A stretch of 64,000 nt of DNA, taken from assembly GCF_014648175.1 (NCBI RefSeq), contig NZ_BMQP01000004.1, positions 186,001 to 250,000 of the forward strand. Direction: 5' to 3'. Origin of the DNA: Planobispora rosea. Lineage in GTDB: Bacteria; Actinomycetota; Actinomycetes; Streptosporangiales; Streptosporangiaceae. Below are positions 49,472 to 58,379 of the stretch, in pieces. The translations under genes and the position numbers were made by a program. Each line of letters opens with the position of its first letter. Position 1 is the stretch's first letter. The notes under the pieces are model-generated. The model worked only from the letters and a program-made list of their open reading frames with translations, searched no databases and was not told where the DNA came from.

Positions 49472-51433
49472 GTGGACACGACGCTAACCGACCCCCTCGT
49501 CGGGAGACTCCTCGACGGGCGTTACCGCGTTGAGTCCCGGATCGCCCGGGGTGGCATGGCCACCGTCTACCTGGCCCTGGACGTCCGGCTCGACCGTACG
49601 GTCGCCGTCAAGGTGATGCACCGCTCCCTCGCCGAGGATCCCGCCTTCGTGCGGCGTTTCATCGGCGAGGCCAAGTCGGTGGCGAGCCTCTCGCACCCCA
49701 ATGTGGTGCAGGTCTTCGACCAGGGCACCGACGGGGACAACGTCTATCTCTCGATGGAGTACGTTCCGGGCCGGACCCTGCGCGACGTGCTGCGCGAGCG
49801 CGGCAGACTGCCCGCCCGCGAGGCCCTGGAGGTCATGATCCCGGTGCTCGCCGCGCTGGGCGCCGCCCACCAGGCCGGGCTGATCCACCGGGACGTCAAG
49901 CCGGAGAACGTGCTGCTCACCGATGACGGCCGGGTCAAGGTCGTGGACTTCGGCCTGGCCCGCGCGGTCGAGGCGAGCAACCAGACGCGCACCGGCGTGA
50001 TGATCGGCACCATCGGCTACATGTCCCCCGAGCAGGTGACCTCCGGCGCGGCCGACGCTCGCAGCGACGTCTACGCGGCCGGGATCATGCTGTTCGAGCT
50101 CGTCACCGGCCGCCAGCCGTACGAGGGCGAGACCCCGATGTCGGTGGCCTACCGGCACGTCCACGACACCGTGCCCATGCCCTCGGCGCTGCTGCCGGAC
50201 TGCCCTCCGCTGCTGGACACGCTGGTGGCCCAGGCGACCGCCCGCGATCCCGCGAACCGCCCGGCGGACGCCACGGCGATGCTGGTGGCTGCAGTGGAGG
50301 CGCACCGGACGTTGCCCAGGGAGAGCGGCCCGATCCCGTCCGGGCCGGTGTCCCCGATCCCGACCGGCCCGGTACCGGGCCTGGTGCCCGCTCCGGCCGT
50401 GGCCGCGGGCATGGCCGGGGGCGTCGTCCCCAACCCGACCCTGATCCAGCCCCGCGCCGACCTGCTCACCGGCCCGCCCGCCGGCCAGGCGCCGTCCCCG
50501 GCGGCCGGGAGACGCGGGTTCCGGCCGAACTGGTTCCTGGTCGCCCTGGCCGTGGTGATGGTCGTCGCGGTCGGCGTGACCGGCTGGCTGTTCTCGCAGA
50601 CCGACACCGTCGAGGTGCCCGCGCTGCTCAACAAGAACATCACCCTCGCCGCGAACGAGGCCAGGCAGCAGGGCTTCGTCGTGGAGATCGGCGAGGCGCA
50701 GCACGACGAGGAGGTCCCCAAGGACATCGTGCTCCGGGTCGACCCCGCGCCGAAGACCGAGGTGAAGCCCGGCTCCAAGCTGGTCCTCGTCGCCTCGGCG
50801 GGCCCCAAGCGGGTGAACGTGCCCAACGTGGTCGGCATGGACGAGTCCGCGGCCAAGGAGAAGCTCGCCTCGGTCGGGCTGGTCCCCGACGACGTCAAGG
50901 GGCAGGCCAGCGAGACCGTCCCGCGCGGCCAGGTGATCCGCACCAGCCCGGGGGTGGGCACCCCGCTCAAGGAGAACAGCAAGGTCGACCTGATCGTCAG
51001 CAAGGGCCTGGTGATGCCCGACGTCCGGGGCATGCACCGCGACCAGGCCGACCAGATGCTGCGGGGAGCGGGCTTCAACCCTCAGTTCGTCGAGCAGAAC
51101 GACTCCGCTCAGCCGTGCACCGTCATCGCCCAGGATCCCCGGCCCAATGCCGAGGTCGACAAGGGCGCGGTGGTCAACCTGACGCTGTCGGCGTGCAGCG
51201 TCGAGTGGCACTGGCCGTGGGAGGGCAACGACCAGAACGTCACCGAGGGCTCCGGCGGCGTCCCGATCCCCAACGTGATGTTCAAGGACATCCGGGCCGC
51301 GCGCGACGAGCTGCGCGCGGCGGGGTTCAAGGTCGAGATCAGGAGAGGGCTGAACCGGGGGCGGGTGCTGGCCCAGACCCCGCCCGGCGGCCAGCCGGCC
51401 CCGGCGGGCACCAGGGTCACCCTCTGGCACTGA
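49472..51433 (+). CDS. PASTA-domain serine/threonine protein kinase
   Basis: 653-residue transmembrane Hanks-type kinase. Cytoplasmic kinase domain (about 15-280) with ARGGMATVYLA, K47, catalytic HRDVKPEN (D141), D159-F-G and activation-loop threonines before MSPEQ; juxtamembrane Pro-rich linker; one membrane helix (about 354-374); four extracellular PASTA repeats (about 378-653), which bind peptidoglycan fragments or lipid II. The last PASTA is separated by a short acidic/Trp linker. Start GTG 49472 is probably leaderless (TAAACT at 49459-49464, 7 nt before). The 166-nt gap upstream contains two copies of GGGCGGGGCGGAGACCGGG. Confidence 0.93.
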   Translation: MDTTLTDPLVGRLLDGRYRVESRIARGGMATVYLALDVRLDRTVAVKVMHRSLAEDPAFVRRFIGEAKSVASLSHPNVVQVFDQGTDGDNVYLSMEYVPGRTLRDVLRERGRLPAREALEVMIPVLAALGAAHQAGLIHRDVKPENVLLTDDGRVKVVDFGLARAVEASNQTRTGVMIGTIGYMSPEQVTSGAADARSDVYAAGIMLFELVTGRQPYEGETPMSVAYRHVHDTVPMPSALLPDCPPLLDTLVAQATARDPANRPADATAMLVAAVEAHRTLPRESGPIPSGPVSPIPTGPVPGLVPAPAVAAGMAGGVVPNPTLIQPRADLLTGPPAGQAPSPAAGRRGFRPNWFLVALAVVMVVAVGVTGWLFSQTDTVEVPALLNKNITLAANEARQQGFVVEIGEAQHDEEVPKDIVLRVDPAPKTEVKPGSKLVLVASAGPKRVNVPNVVGMDESAAKEKLASVGLVPDDVKGQASETVPRGQVIRTSPGVGTPLKENSKVDLIVSKGLVMPDVRGMHRDQADQMLRGAGFNPQFVEQNDSAQPCTVIAQDPRPNAEVDKGAVVNLTLSACSVEWHWPWEGNDQNVTEGSGGVPIPNVMFKDIRAARDELRAAGFKVEIRRGLNRGRVLAQTPPGGQPAPAGTRVTLWH

Positions 51434-51514
51434 CGCCTGCCCGGCTCCCGTCCGGTCGGCGGCGGTCCGCTTTCCGGTGCTGCCCCCGTGCCCGCCGCTT
51501 GGTAGCCTCCCCCG

Positions 51515-52240
51515 GTGAACCGCATTCAGCTCGCCGACGGGATCCACGCCGCCTTCACCGACCGGCACGGCGGGGTGAGCGCCGCGCCGTACGACAGCCG
51601 CAACCTCGGCGGTGGCGTGGGCGACGCCCCGGAGGCGGTCTCCCGCAACCGGGTCAGGACGGCCGCCGACCTCGGGGTGGACCCGGAGCGCGTGGTCATG
51701 ATGCGCCAGGTGCACGGGGCCGGGGTGCGCCACGTCGCCGGGCCGTTCGGCGACGACCCGCCCGCGCTCGACGCGGTCTGCACCGACGTCCCCGGCCTGG
51801 CGCTGAGCGTGCTCGTGGCCGACTGCGCCCCGGTGCTGCTGGCCGACCCCGCCGCCCGGGTCGTCGGGGCCGCCCACTCGGGACGGCCCGGCACGGTGGC
51901 CGGAGTGGTTCCCGCGCTGGTCGCGGCCATGACCGAGCGCGGCGCCGAACCCTCCCGGCTGGTCGCGCTGATCGGCCCGGCCGCGTGCGGGCTCTGCTAC
52001 GAGGTCCCGGAGGAGATGCGGTCGGAGGTGGCCGAGGCGGTCCCGGAGGCGTGGGCGACCACCCGCGAGGGCACGCCCGCGGTGGACCTGCGGGCGGGCA
52101 TCACCGCTCAGCTCGCCCGGGCCGGGGTCGGCGACGTCCGGCACGACGCGCGCTGCACCATCGAGTCGCCCGAGCTGTTCTCCCACCGCCGCGAGCGCCC
52201 CACCGGCCGCTTCGCGGGCTACATCTGGATGGAGAGCTGA
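51515..52240 (+). CDS. pgeF: YfiH/PgeF-family copper-type oxidoreductase/editing protein
   Basis: 241 residues of the DUF152 family (laccase-like by fold; E. coli PgeF edits peptidoglycan precursors containing wrong amino acids). Metal ligands are visible in MMRQVHGAGV, LVADCAPVLLAD and VGAAHSG(R), plus CGLCYEVPEEM and the C-terminal HDARCTIES. In many actinobacteria a homologue lies near ftsZ; here it is next to the PASTA kinase. Start GTG 51515 follows TAGCCT by six nt (leaderless). Confidence 0.85.
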   Translation: MNRIQLADGIHAAFTDRHGGVSAAPYDSRNLGGGVGDAPEAVSRNRVRTAADLGVDPERVVMMRQVHGAGVRHVAGPFGDDPPALDAVCTDVPGLALSVLVADCAPVLLADPAARVVGAAHSGRPGTVAGVVPALVAAMTERGAEPSRLVALIGPAACGLCYEVPEEMRSEVAEAVPEAWATTREGTPAVDLRAGITAQLARAGVGDVRHDARCTIESPELFSHRRERPTGRFAGYIWMES

Positions 52241-52270
52241 GGCTCCTCCCGGAGACTCGTCCGGCCCGCG

Positions 52271-52708
52271 TCACTCCGCGCGTTCGAGGATCACCACCGG
52301 GATCTCCCGCTCCGTCATCCCCTGGTAGTCGCGGTAGGACGGCATGGCCTCGACCATGAGCCCCCACAGGCGCTCTCTCTCCCCGGCGGAGGCGGTCCTC
52401 GCGGTCGCGGCGAACTCCTCCGTGCCGACCCGGACCACGGCGGAGGGGTCGGCGACCAGATTGAGGTACCACGCGGGGTCCCCCGCCGCCCCCCGGTTGG
52501 AGGCGGTGACGACGTAGCGGTCGCCGTCCCTCACATAGACCAGCGCCGTACGGCGCAGCCTGCCCGACCGGCGGCCCCGGGTCGTCAGCAGCAGGTCGTC
52601 GATCCCCGGCCGGGGCCGCCCGTCCGTTTCCAGGAAGCGGCGGATGTGCCCGGCCACCCACGCGTCCGGGCTGTCGATGACTTCCGCCGTCTCTTCCGTC
52701 TCTTCCAT
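52271..52708 (-). CDS. deazaflavin (F420)-dependent nitroreductase-family protein
   Basis: 145 residues of the Ddn/DDN family, small split-barrel proteins binding coenzyme F420 in actinobacteria. Recognised by LLLTTRGRRSGRLRRTALVYVRDGDRYVVTASNRGAAGDPAWYLNLVADPSAVV and the C-terminal SYRDYQGMTEREIPVVIL. Physiological substrate unknown. ATG 52708 overlaps the stop of the upstream NAD(P)-binding gene, so the two are coupled. Confidence 0.85.
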   Translation of the reverse strand: MEETEETAEVIDSPDAWVAGHIRRFLETDGRPRPGIDDLLLTTRGRRSGRLRRTALVYVRDGDRYVVTASNRGAAGDPAWYLNLVADPSAVVRVGTEEFAATARTASAGERERLWGLMVEAMPSYRDYQGMTEREIPVVILERAE

Positions 52709-53421
52709 CAGCCCTCCTCCACGCCCAGGTGCGTCCGGTGGTGCCCGGGGGTGTCGATCTCGTCGAGCAGCGCGATCGCGAAGTCGGGGTAGGAGATGCG
52801 GCCGGCCGCGTCGGCCGGCGCCGTACGGTAGCGGCCGGTGCGCGCGCCGCCGTGGTCGAAGTCCCCGGCCGGGCTGAGGACCAGCCAGTCGACGCCGGTG
52901 TCGGCGGAGCGCAGCGCGTCGTTCCCGGCGGCGTGCCCGAGGTAGAAGCCGCGGTACTCCTGGGGGTAGCCGGGGGTGTCCATCAGGAGCGTTCCGGACG
53001 CGGTCTCCAGCACCGAGGCCAGTCCGACCACCAGCAGCCGGCCCACCCCCGCCCGGCTCAGCCCGTCGAGGAGGGCGCGCGCGGCGGCGGGGAAGAAGAC
53101 CTCGGGAGGCGCGCCCAGGTCGGCGGCGGCGCCGATCGCGGCGTCGTGCCCCGCCGCGAGCCGGGCGACGGCGTCGGCGTCGGTGACGTCGCCCGCGACG
53201 ACCGTCACACCGTCCGCGTCCGAGCCGCCGCCCGTGAGGACCGGCCCACCACCCGCGTGCACGCCGTCGCCTCCGGCGGCCGGTTCGCCCTCCGCAGCCA
53301 GGTCACCGTACCGGGCCGGGTCGCGCACGACCGCGGTGACCCGGTGACCCCGGCGGAGGGCCTCCGCGACGGCGGCCCGCCCCGCCCTGCCGCCCGCGCC
53401 GAAGATGATGATCCTGCCCAT
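52708..53421 (-). CDS. NAD(P)H-binding atypical SDR protein
   Basis: 237 residues; N-terminal IIIFGAGGRAGRAAVAEALRRGH dinucleotide motif and VVAGDVTDADAVARLAAGHDAAIGAA are typical of the NAD(P)H-binding SDR (NmrA-like/YwnB) family. No YxxxK is obvious. A Gly-rich insert of about 30 residues follows the second strand. It is divergent from the HxlR regulator at 53522, the usual regulator-target layout. Confidence 0.8.
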   Translation of the reverse strand: MGRIIIFGAGGRAGRAAVAEALRRGHRVTAVVRDPARYGDLAAEGEPAAGGDGVHAGGGPVLTGGGSDADGVTVVAGDVTDADAVARLAAGHDAAIGAAADLGAPPEVFFPAAARALLDGLSRAGVGRLLVVGLASVLETASGTLLMDTPGYPQEYRGFYLGHAAGNDALRSADTGVDWLVLSPAGDFDHGGARTGRYRTAPADAAGRISYPDFAIALLDEIDTPGHHRTHLGVEEG

Positions 53422-53521
53422 GCCGGCACCTCTCGTCCCGTGGCCGGACCTGATCGCCGGCCGCTGCCCGGACGGTATCCGGCCCGGTGGTTACCTCCGG
53501 GTTACCGGCTACGGTGGAGCT

Positions 53522-53998
53522 GTGGGAAAGCCTCTCGACCCGGACATGTTCGACCCGGTGTGCCCGTCCGGCCTCAACCCGGTCCGCGTCGGCGACAAGT
53601 GGGCCGGAATGATCATCCGCTGCCTACAGGACGGGCCGCGCCGCTTCTCCGAGCTGCGTGTGCCCCTGCGGGCCGTCTCGGCGAAGGTGCTCACGCAGTC
53701 GCTGCGCTCCCTGGAGCGGGACGGGCTGGTCTCCCGTACGGTCTCCGCCGGTCCGGCGCAGCGGGTCGAGTACGCGCTGACCCCGCTGGGCCGCAGCCTG
53801 CTCGGGCCGATGGACGCCCTGTGCGCCTGGGCCGAGGAGCACTGGGACGAGCTCCTCGACGCCCGGGAGGCCGCCTCCCCTGCGGCGGTTCACGGCTCGG
53901 CCGCGGACAGGGCCAGGCATGATCACCAGGACGACGTACGGAATCCGGATGGTGGTCGCGGTCGTCCTGGCATGCGCGGCCGTCGCGGTCTCATATGA
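53522..53998 (+). CDS. HxlR-family winged-helix transcription regulator
   Basis: 158 residues from GTG 53522. The HxlR domain spans about 10-105: CPSGLNPVRVGDKWAGMIIRCLQDGPRRFSEL, VSAKVLTQSLRSLERDGLVSRTV and VEYALTPLGRSLLGPM. Cys13 matches the conserved redox-sensing Cys of the family. Start appears leaderless (TACGGT at 53510-53515, six nt before). Likely regulates the divergent NAD(P)-binding/Ddn pair. The C-terminal 30 residues are Arg/Gly-rich. Confidence 0.85.
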   Translation: MGKPLDPDMFDPVCPSGLNPVRVGDKWAGMIIRCLQDGPRRFSELRVPLRAVSAKVLTQSLRSLERDGLVSRTVSAGPAQRVEYALTPLGRSLLGPMDALCAWAEEHWDELLDAREAASPAAVHGSAADRARHDHQDDVRNPDGGRGRPGMRGRRGLI

Positions 53999-54078
53999 GA
54001 TCCTGCCGGCACTTCGGACGGCAACGGGCAAGGTCCCAGCGAGGTGATCGAGGCCGGCGGGCGGGAAGGCGATCGGCG

Positions 54079-54507
54079 ATGACCGGAGCATGGGGATGGG
54101 ACCTGCTGATCGGGTTCGTCGTCGCGCTGCTGGTCGCCTGGCTGGCGCTGATCGCCGCGCTGGTGATCGTCCGGCCGCGCGGCGGCCTGCTGCGCGAGGC
54201 GCTGCGCCTGATGCCCGACGTGCTGCGCCTGGTCCGCCGCCTGGCCGCCGATCCCGCCCTGCCCCGCGGCATCCGTGTCCGGCTCGCGTTGCTGCTGGCC
54301 TATCTCGCCTTCCCCATCGATCTGGTGCCCGATTTCATCCCGGTCCTGGGCTATGCCGACGACGCCGTCGTCGTGGTCGTCGTGCTGCGCTCGGTGGTGC
54401 GCCACGCCGGGATCCGGGCCGTGCGGCGGCACTGGCCCGGCACCGAGGACGGCTTCGCCGTCCTGTCCCGGCTGACCGGGCTCGGCGAGCCGCCTGTCGC
54501 TCCCTGA
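54079..54507 (+). CDS. DUF1232 (YkvA-type) membrane protein
   Basis: 142 residues from ATG 54079. One N-terminal membrane segment (about 7-28), then the DUF1232 domain with the signature LALLLAYLAFPIDLVPDFIPVLGYADDAVVVVVVLR. Function unknown; the family is common in bacteria and related to small permease-like helices. Open frame upstream (to 53995) looks non-coding. Confidence 0.85.
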   Translation: MTGAWGWDLLIGFVVALLVAWLALIAALVIVRPRGGLLREALRLMPDVLRLVRRLAADPALPRGIRVRLALLLAYLAFPIDLVPDFIPVLGYADDAVVVVVVLRSVVRHAGIRAVRRHWPGTEDGFAVLSRLTGLGEPPVAP

Positions 54508-54533
54508 TCCGGGCGTGCCCGGATCAGGGAGCG
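54498..54533. terminator. 17-bp perfect hairpin shared by convergent genes
   Basis: Left arm 54498-54514, loop GT, right arm 54517-54533, exactly complementary over 17 bp. It contains the stop codon of the DUF1232 gene and ends just before the CGNR gene stop, so it should terminate both transcripts. Confidence 0.85.
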
Positions 54534-54537
54534 GCTG

Positions 54538-55107
54538 TCACGCGTCCCTGCCCCGGGCGCGGAAGGCCGCGGTCTTGACGCGGTTCTGGCATGCGGTGCC
54601 GCAGAACCGGCGGGTGCCGTTGCGGGAGACGTCCACGTACACCCGGTCGCAGTGCGGCGCCGTGCACACGCCGAGGCGGTCGCGGAACTCGCCGCCCAGC
54701 ACGATCGCCAGCCCGGTGGCGCAGCTCGCCGCCCAGTCTCCGGCCACGGTGCCGCCGGGGCCGTGGAAGTGCAGGTGCCACGGCTCCCCGTCGTGCCGCT
54801 GGAGCAGCGGCCGCGCGCGTGTCTCCTCAAGGAGGGCGTTGACCCGCAGGGCCGCCGCGTCGATGTCCCCGGCCGCGACGGCCTCGAAGACCGCCCGGAG
54901 CCGTACCGCGATCTCGGCGAACTCGGCGGCCTCCGCCTCGGTGACCTCGCGGTGCCCCGGATAGCCGGTCCGCAGGCCCTCGGCGGCGGCTGCGGCGAGA
55001 TCGGGTGGGGAGGGGAAGGGACGGCCCCGCCGCTCCCCCGGGGTCAGCTCGTTGACCAGGCCCACCGCCACCCGGACGATCATATCGGTGTGACTGTTGA
55101 ACTCCAC
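54538..55107 (-). CDS. CGNR zinc-finger / ABATE-domain regulator
   Basis: 189 residues: N-terminal ABATE (stress-induced) domain and a C-terminal CGNR zinc finger with Cys ligands in GVCTAPHCDRVYVDVSRNGTRRFCGTACQNRVK. Such proteins are probable transcription factors in actinobacteria. Start GTG 55107. It is divergent from the methyltransferase gene, with two copies of CAGTTACA in the shared promoter region. Confidence 0.85.
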   Translation of the reverse strand: MEFNSHTDMIVRVAVGLVNELTPGERRGRPFPSPPDLAAAAAEGLRTGYPGHREVTEAEAAEFAEIAVRLRAVFEAVAAGDIDAAALRVNALLEETRARPLLQRHDGEPWHLHFHGPGGTVAGDWAASCATGLAIVLGGEFRDRLGVCTAPHCDRVYVDVSRNGTRRFCGTACQNRVKTAAFRARGRDA

Positions 55108-55137
55108 TTGACCAGTTACATCCTCACACTCTAGGTT
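55108..55137 (+). promoter_or_regulatory. promoter of the methyltransferase gene
   Basis: TTGACC (55108-55113), 18-nt spacer, TAGGTT (55132-55137). Predicted start near 55144, before the ribosome-binding site at 55168-55174. Direct repeats of CAGTTACA at 55113-55120 (next to the -35) and 55161-55168 (in the leader) may be operators. Confidence 0.6.
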
Positions 55138-55179
55138 GTGACTAGTAAAAGCTTAGACGACAGTTACAAGGAGGTCGTT

Positions 55180-55935
55180 GTGCTGACCCACGACGCCGCG
55201 CTCGAGTGGATCGCCCGCTGGGACCGCCAGCAGGAGGGCTACCTGCCCGACCGCGAGGAGCGCTTCACCGCGCTGATCGACGCCGTCGAGGCGATGGGCC
55301 GTCCCGACCCCCTGGTCATCGACCTCGGCTGCGGGCCGGGCTCGTTGTCCGCCCGCCTGCTGGAGCGGCTGCCCGGGGCGACCGTGATCTCGGTCGACGC
55401 GGACCCGCTGCTGCTCGGTCTCGGCCGGGCCGCCTACCCCCACCTCAGGTTCGTCTCCCTCGACCTGCGCACACCCGGGTGGACCGGTGCCCTGGGCCTG
55501 GACCGCCCGGCCGACGCCGCGGTGAGCACCACCGCGCTGCACTGGATCTCCGGGCCGGAGCTGTCGAAGATGTACGCCGAACTGGCCACCGTGCTCCGTC
55601 CGGGCGGGCTCCTGCTCAACGGGGACCATCTGGAGACCGACGACACCACTCCGGCCATCGCCCGCCTCGAACGCGCCGTGCACGACCGGGAGACCGCGCG
55701 CAGGTTCGGCGACCGGCGCCCCGAGGACTGGCGCCGGTGGTGGGAGTCCGTCGCCGCCGACCCGGCCTTCGCCGAACTCCACGCCGCCCGCACCACCGCG
55801 GGCGCCGACCACCACGGTTCCGAATCGCCCCTGCTCTCCGAGCATGTCGGCGCCCTGCTCGATGCGGGCTTCACCGAGGTCGGCACCCTGTGGCAGCGGG
55901 GCCACAACCGGCTCCTGTGCGCCGTCCGCGCCTGA
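55180..55935 (+). CDS. SAM-dependent class I methyltransferase
   Basis: 251 residues from GTG 55180, chosen because of the perfect ribosome-binding site AAGGAGG 5 nt upstream (a GTG at 55138 would add 14 residues but lies before the predicted transcription start). Motif I LVIDLGCGPGSLSARLLERLPG, acidic post-I VISVDADPLLL, and post-motif VLRPGGLLLNGDHLE are clear. Substrate unknown. Divergently paired with the CGNR regulator. Confidence 0.85.
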   Translation: MLTHDAALEWIARWDRQQEGYLPDREERFTALIDAVEAMGRPDPLVIDLGCGPGSLSARLLERLPGATVISVDADPLLLGLGRAAYPHLRFVSLDLRTPGWTGALGLDRPADAAVSTTALHWISGPELSKMYAELATVLRPGGLLLNGDHLETDDTTPAIARLERAVHDRETARRFGDRRPEDWRRWWESVAADPAFAELHAARTTAGADHHGSESPLLSEHVGALLDAGFTEVGTLWQRGHNRLLCAVRA

Positions 55936-55989
55936 TCCGGGTGGCGCACGGGAGCCGGTCTCCTGGTGAGCGCCTCGCTGCGATCACGA

Positions 55990-56937
55990 TCAGACGAGGA
56001 GGCCGTGCAGGCGGACGCGGGCCAGGCCGCCGTCGGGGTGGATGTCGACCCGGACGTGGGTGGCGGGGCGGGCGTCCTCGATGCGGAAGCGGTGCGGGGT
56101 GTCGGGCTGCAGGCGGGTCTTCGGCAGCAGCTCGAACTCCTCGCCGGAGGCGTCGACGCCGGTGAGGGAGACCCAGCCGGGGGCGTTGAACAGCAGGTTC
56201 CTGGTGTCGATCTCGGCGAGCTTGACGACGCCCGTGCCCGCCAGGCGGATGGTCAGCCAGTCGTTGCCGCCGTCGCGGCGGCGCGCGGTCTCCCAGCCCT
56301 CGGCCTGGTGGCGGGCCAGGCCCGGGGCGATGACGTTGTTGGGTGAGGAGTAGAACTCGTCGGAGCAGCCGGTGACCAGCGCGCCGTTCTCCAGGGCGGC
56401 CAGATCGAGGCCGAGGCCCTCGTAGAGGGACAGGTCGGGGCGGACCTCGCCGTGCACGCGCAGGCGGGCGATGCCTCCGTCGGGGAACATGTTCAGCCGG
56501 ACGTGGGTGTAGCGGCGCTCGTCGGCCACCTCGAAGAAGTGCTCGGCGTCGCCCTTGAGGTCGCTCCTGGGGACGATCTCCGTCCACTCGGCGGCCAGCA
56601 GCTCGGCGGGCGCCGGGTAGCCCTCGACCGCCGCCGCCTCCACGGAGGCGTGCGGCGGGTAGTTGCCCTTGAACCAGGCGGTGTCGATCACGACGCCGCG
56701 GATCACTCCGGGCAGGCCGAGGCGGACCAGCGCCCAGTCGTGACCCGGCTCGCGGCGGCGGCGGGTCTCCCAGCCGTCGTAGACCTGGCCCTTGGCGCCG
56801 AAGGTCTCCGCCCGGAAGCCGGGGTGGCCGGGGCGGATCAGGCTCTCCTTCTCGGCGAAGGACTCGTCGCTGGCCGCGACGACGGACCCGCCGAGGGTGC
56901 GCAGGGCCAGGTCGGGCAGGCGGGTGAACTCGCTCAC
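55990..56937 (-). CDS. alc: allantoicase
   Basis: Hydrolyses allantoate to ureidoglycolate and urea. 315 residues from GTG 56937, with the internal twofold repeat of the family: each half has a jelly-roll with a W-E-T-x-R-R-R motif (GWETRRRREPGHDW and GWETARRRDGGNDW) and IDTAWFKGN / IDTRNLLFN, then HVRLNMFPDGG / HVRVDIHPDGG. Third step of purine ring breakdown, after AllB encoded upstream. The frame remains open far upstream but that part overlaps allB. Confidence 0.93.
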   Translation of the reverse strand: MSEFTRLPDLALRTLGGSVVAASDESFAEKESLIRPGHPGFRAETFGAKGQVYDGWETRRRREPGHDWALVRLGLPGVIRGVVIDTAWFKGNYPPHASVEAAAVEGYPAPAELLAAEWTEIVPRSDLKGDAEHFFEVADERRYTHVRLNMFPDGGIARLRVHGEVRPDLSLYEGLGLDLAALENGALVTGCSDEFYSSPNNVIAPGLARHQAEGWETARRRDGGNDWLTIRLAGTGVVKLAEIDTRNLLFNAPGWVSLTGVDASGEEFELLPKTRLQPDTPHRFRIEDARPATHVRVDIHPDGGLARVRLHGLLV

Positions 56938-57062
56938 GGGAGAGCCTTTCTGGTAGGCGGGGTGACGTGCTCGGCGGGTACGGTCCCCGCTCGCGGAAGG
57001 GGTCTGGTTCGCGGAGCCGGCCTCGCAGACGGGAGTCCGGTGGCCGCCGGCGCCCGGGCCGG

Positions 57063-58358
57063 TCAGAGCAGGGCGCCGCGCGGGGCGCCGTCCCGTACGG
57101 CCCGGCCGCGCAGCCAGGTCGTGCGCACCACGCCGGTGAGCGTCCGTCCGTGGTACGGCGTGACCGGGTTGCGGTGGTGCAGGGCGGCGGCGTCCACGGT
57201 CTGGGCCGCGCCGGGGTCGAAGGCGACCAGGTCGGCGTCGTTGCCCACGGCGATGCTCCCCTTGCCGTCCAGACCGGCAAGGGCCGCCGGAGCCTCCGCC
57301 ATCCAGCGCACCACGTCGCCCAGGCCGTACCCGCGCCGGGACGCCTCGGTCCACACCGCGGACAGGCCGAGCTGGAGGGAGGAGATCCCGCCCCAGGCGG
57401 CGGCGAAGTCGGGCACCTTCAGGTCGGGGGTGGACGGGGAGTGGTCGGAGACGACGCAGTCGAGCACCCCGGCGGCCAGGCCCCTCCAGAGTTCGTCGCG
57501 GTTGGCCTCGCCGCGGATCGGCGGGCAGCACTTGAACTGGGTGGCGCCCTCGGGCACCTCCTCGGCGGCCAGCGTCAGGTAGTGCGGGCAGGTCTCGGCG
57601 GTGATCCGCACGCCCTCGCGACGGGCCTCGGCCAGCGGCTCCAGGCAGAGCGCGGACGACACGTGCAGGATGTGGGCCCGTACCCCGGTCTCCCGCGCCA
57701 GCGCGATGACCCGCTCCACGGCGCGCCGCTCGGACTCGCCGGGCCGGGAGCCGAGGAACTCGGCGTAGCCGGGCCCGGCGGGGTCGGCGAGCAGCTCGGG
57801 GTCCTCGGCGTGGACGATCAGCAGGCCGTCGAAGGAGGCGATCTCGGTCATGACCGCCCGCAGCTCCGCCGCGTCGAGAGGCGGGAACTCGTCCACCCCC
57901 GACGGGGACAGGAAGCACTTGAACCCGCGGACGCCCGCCTCGTGCAGAGCCCGCAGCTCCTCGCGGTTGCCCGGGACCGCGCCGCCCCAGAAGGCCACGT
58001 CGACCGCGCACCGGCCGGCCGCCGCCGCCCGCTTGACCTCCAGCGCGGACACCTCCACGGTCGGCGGAAGCGAGTTGAGCGGCATGTCCACGATCGTGGT
58101 CACCCCGCCCGCGGCGGCGGCCCGGGTGGCGCAGGCGAAGCCCTCCCAGTGGGTGCGGCCGGGCTCGTTGACGTGGACGTGGCTGTCCACGAGCCCGGGC
58201 AGCAGCGCGACGTCGCCGAGGTCGACGCGCTCGGCGGCCTCCGGCGCGGCGTCGGCGTCGAAGACCCCGGTGATCCTCCCGTCCCGTACGGCGACCGCCG
58301 CGGGCCCCTCCCCCTCGGGCAGTACGGCCCTGCGGGAGGTGATGACCAGATCGTGCAT
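57063..58358 (-). CDS. allB: allantoinase
   Basis: Zinc amidohydrolase opening allantoin to allantoate. 431 residues with metal ligands in [18 protein letters not shown], carboxylated Lys in [13 protein letters not shown] (the FK of allantoinases), HILHVSS and [10 protein letters not shown] (catalytic Asp), and ETCPHYL. Serine after D-H-S distinguishes it from dihydroorotase (D-H-A in pyrC of this window). 21 nt downstream of glxK. Confidence 0.93.
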   Translation of the reverse strand: MHDLVITSRRAVLPEGEGPAAVAVRDGRITGVFDADAAPEAAERVDLGDVALLPGLVDSHVHVNEPGRTHWEGFACATRAAAAGGVTTIVDMPLNSLPPTVEVSALEVKRAAAAGRCAVDVAFWGGAVPGNREELRALHEAGVRGFKCFLSPSGVDEFPPLDAAELRAVMTEIASFDGLLIVHAEDPELLADPAGPGYAEFLGSRPGESERRAVERVIALARETGVRAHILHVSSALCLEPLAEARREGVRITAETCPHYLTLAAEEVPEGATQFKCCPPIRGEANRDELWRGLAAGVLDCVVSDHSPSTPDLKVPDFAAAWGGISSLQLGLSAVWTEASRRGYGLGDVVRWMAEAPAALAGLDGKGSIAVGNDADLVAFDPGAAQTVDAAALHHRNPVTPYHGRTLTGVVRTTWLRGRAVRDGAPRGALL

Positions 58359-58379
58359 GTGCGACTCCTTGCGGGTTCC

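Noticed and set aside
57063..58358. Second dihydroorotase
   Set aside because: The active site has D-H-S and the FK-x-F region of allantoinases, and it is next to allantoicase and glyoxylate genes.
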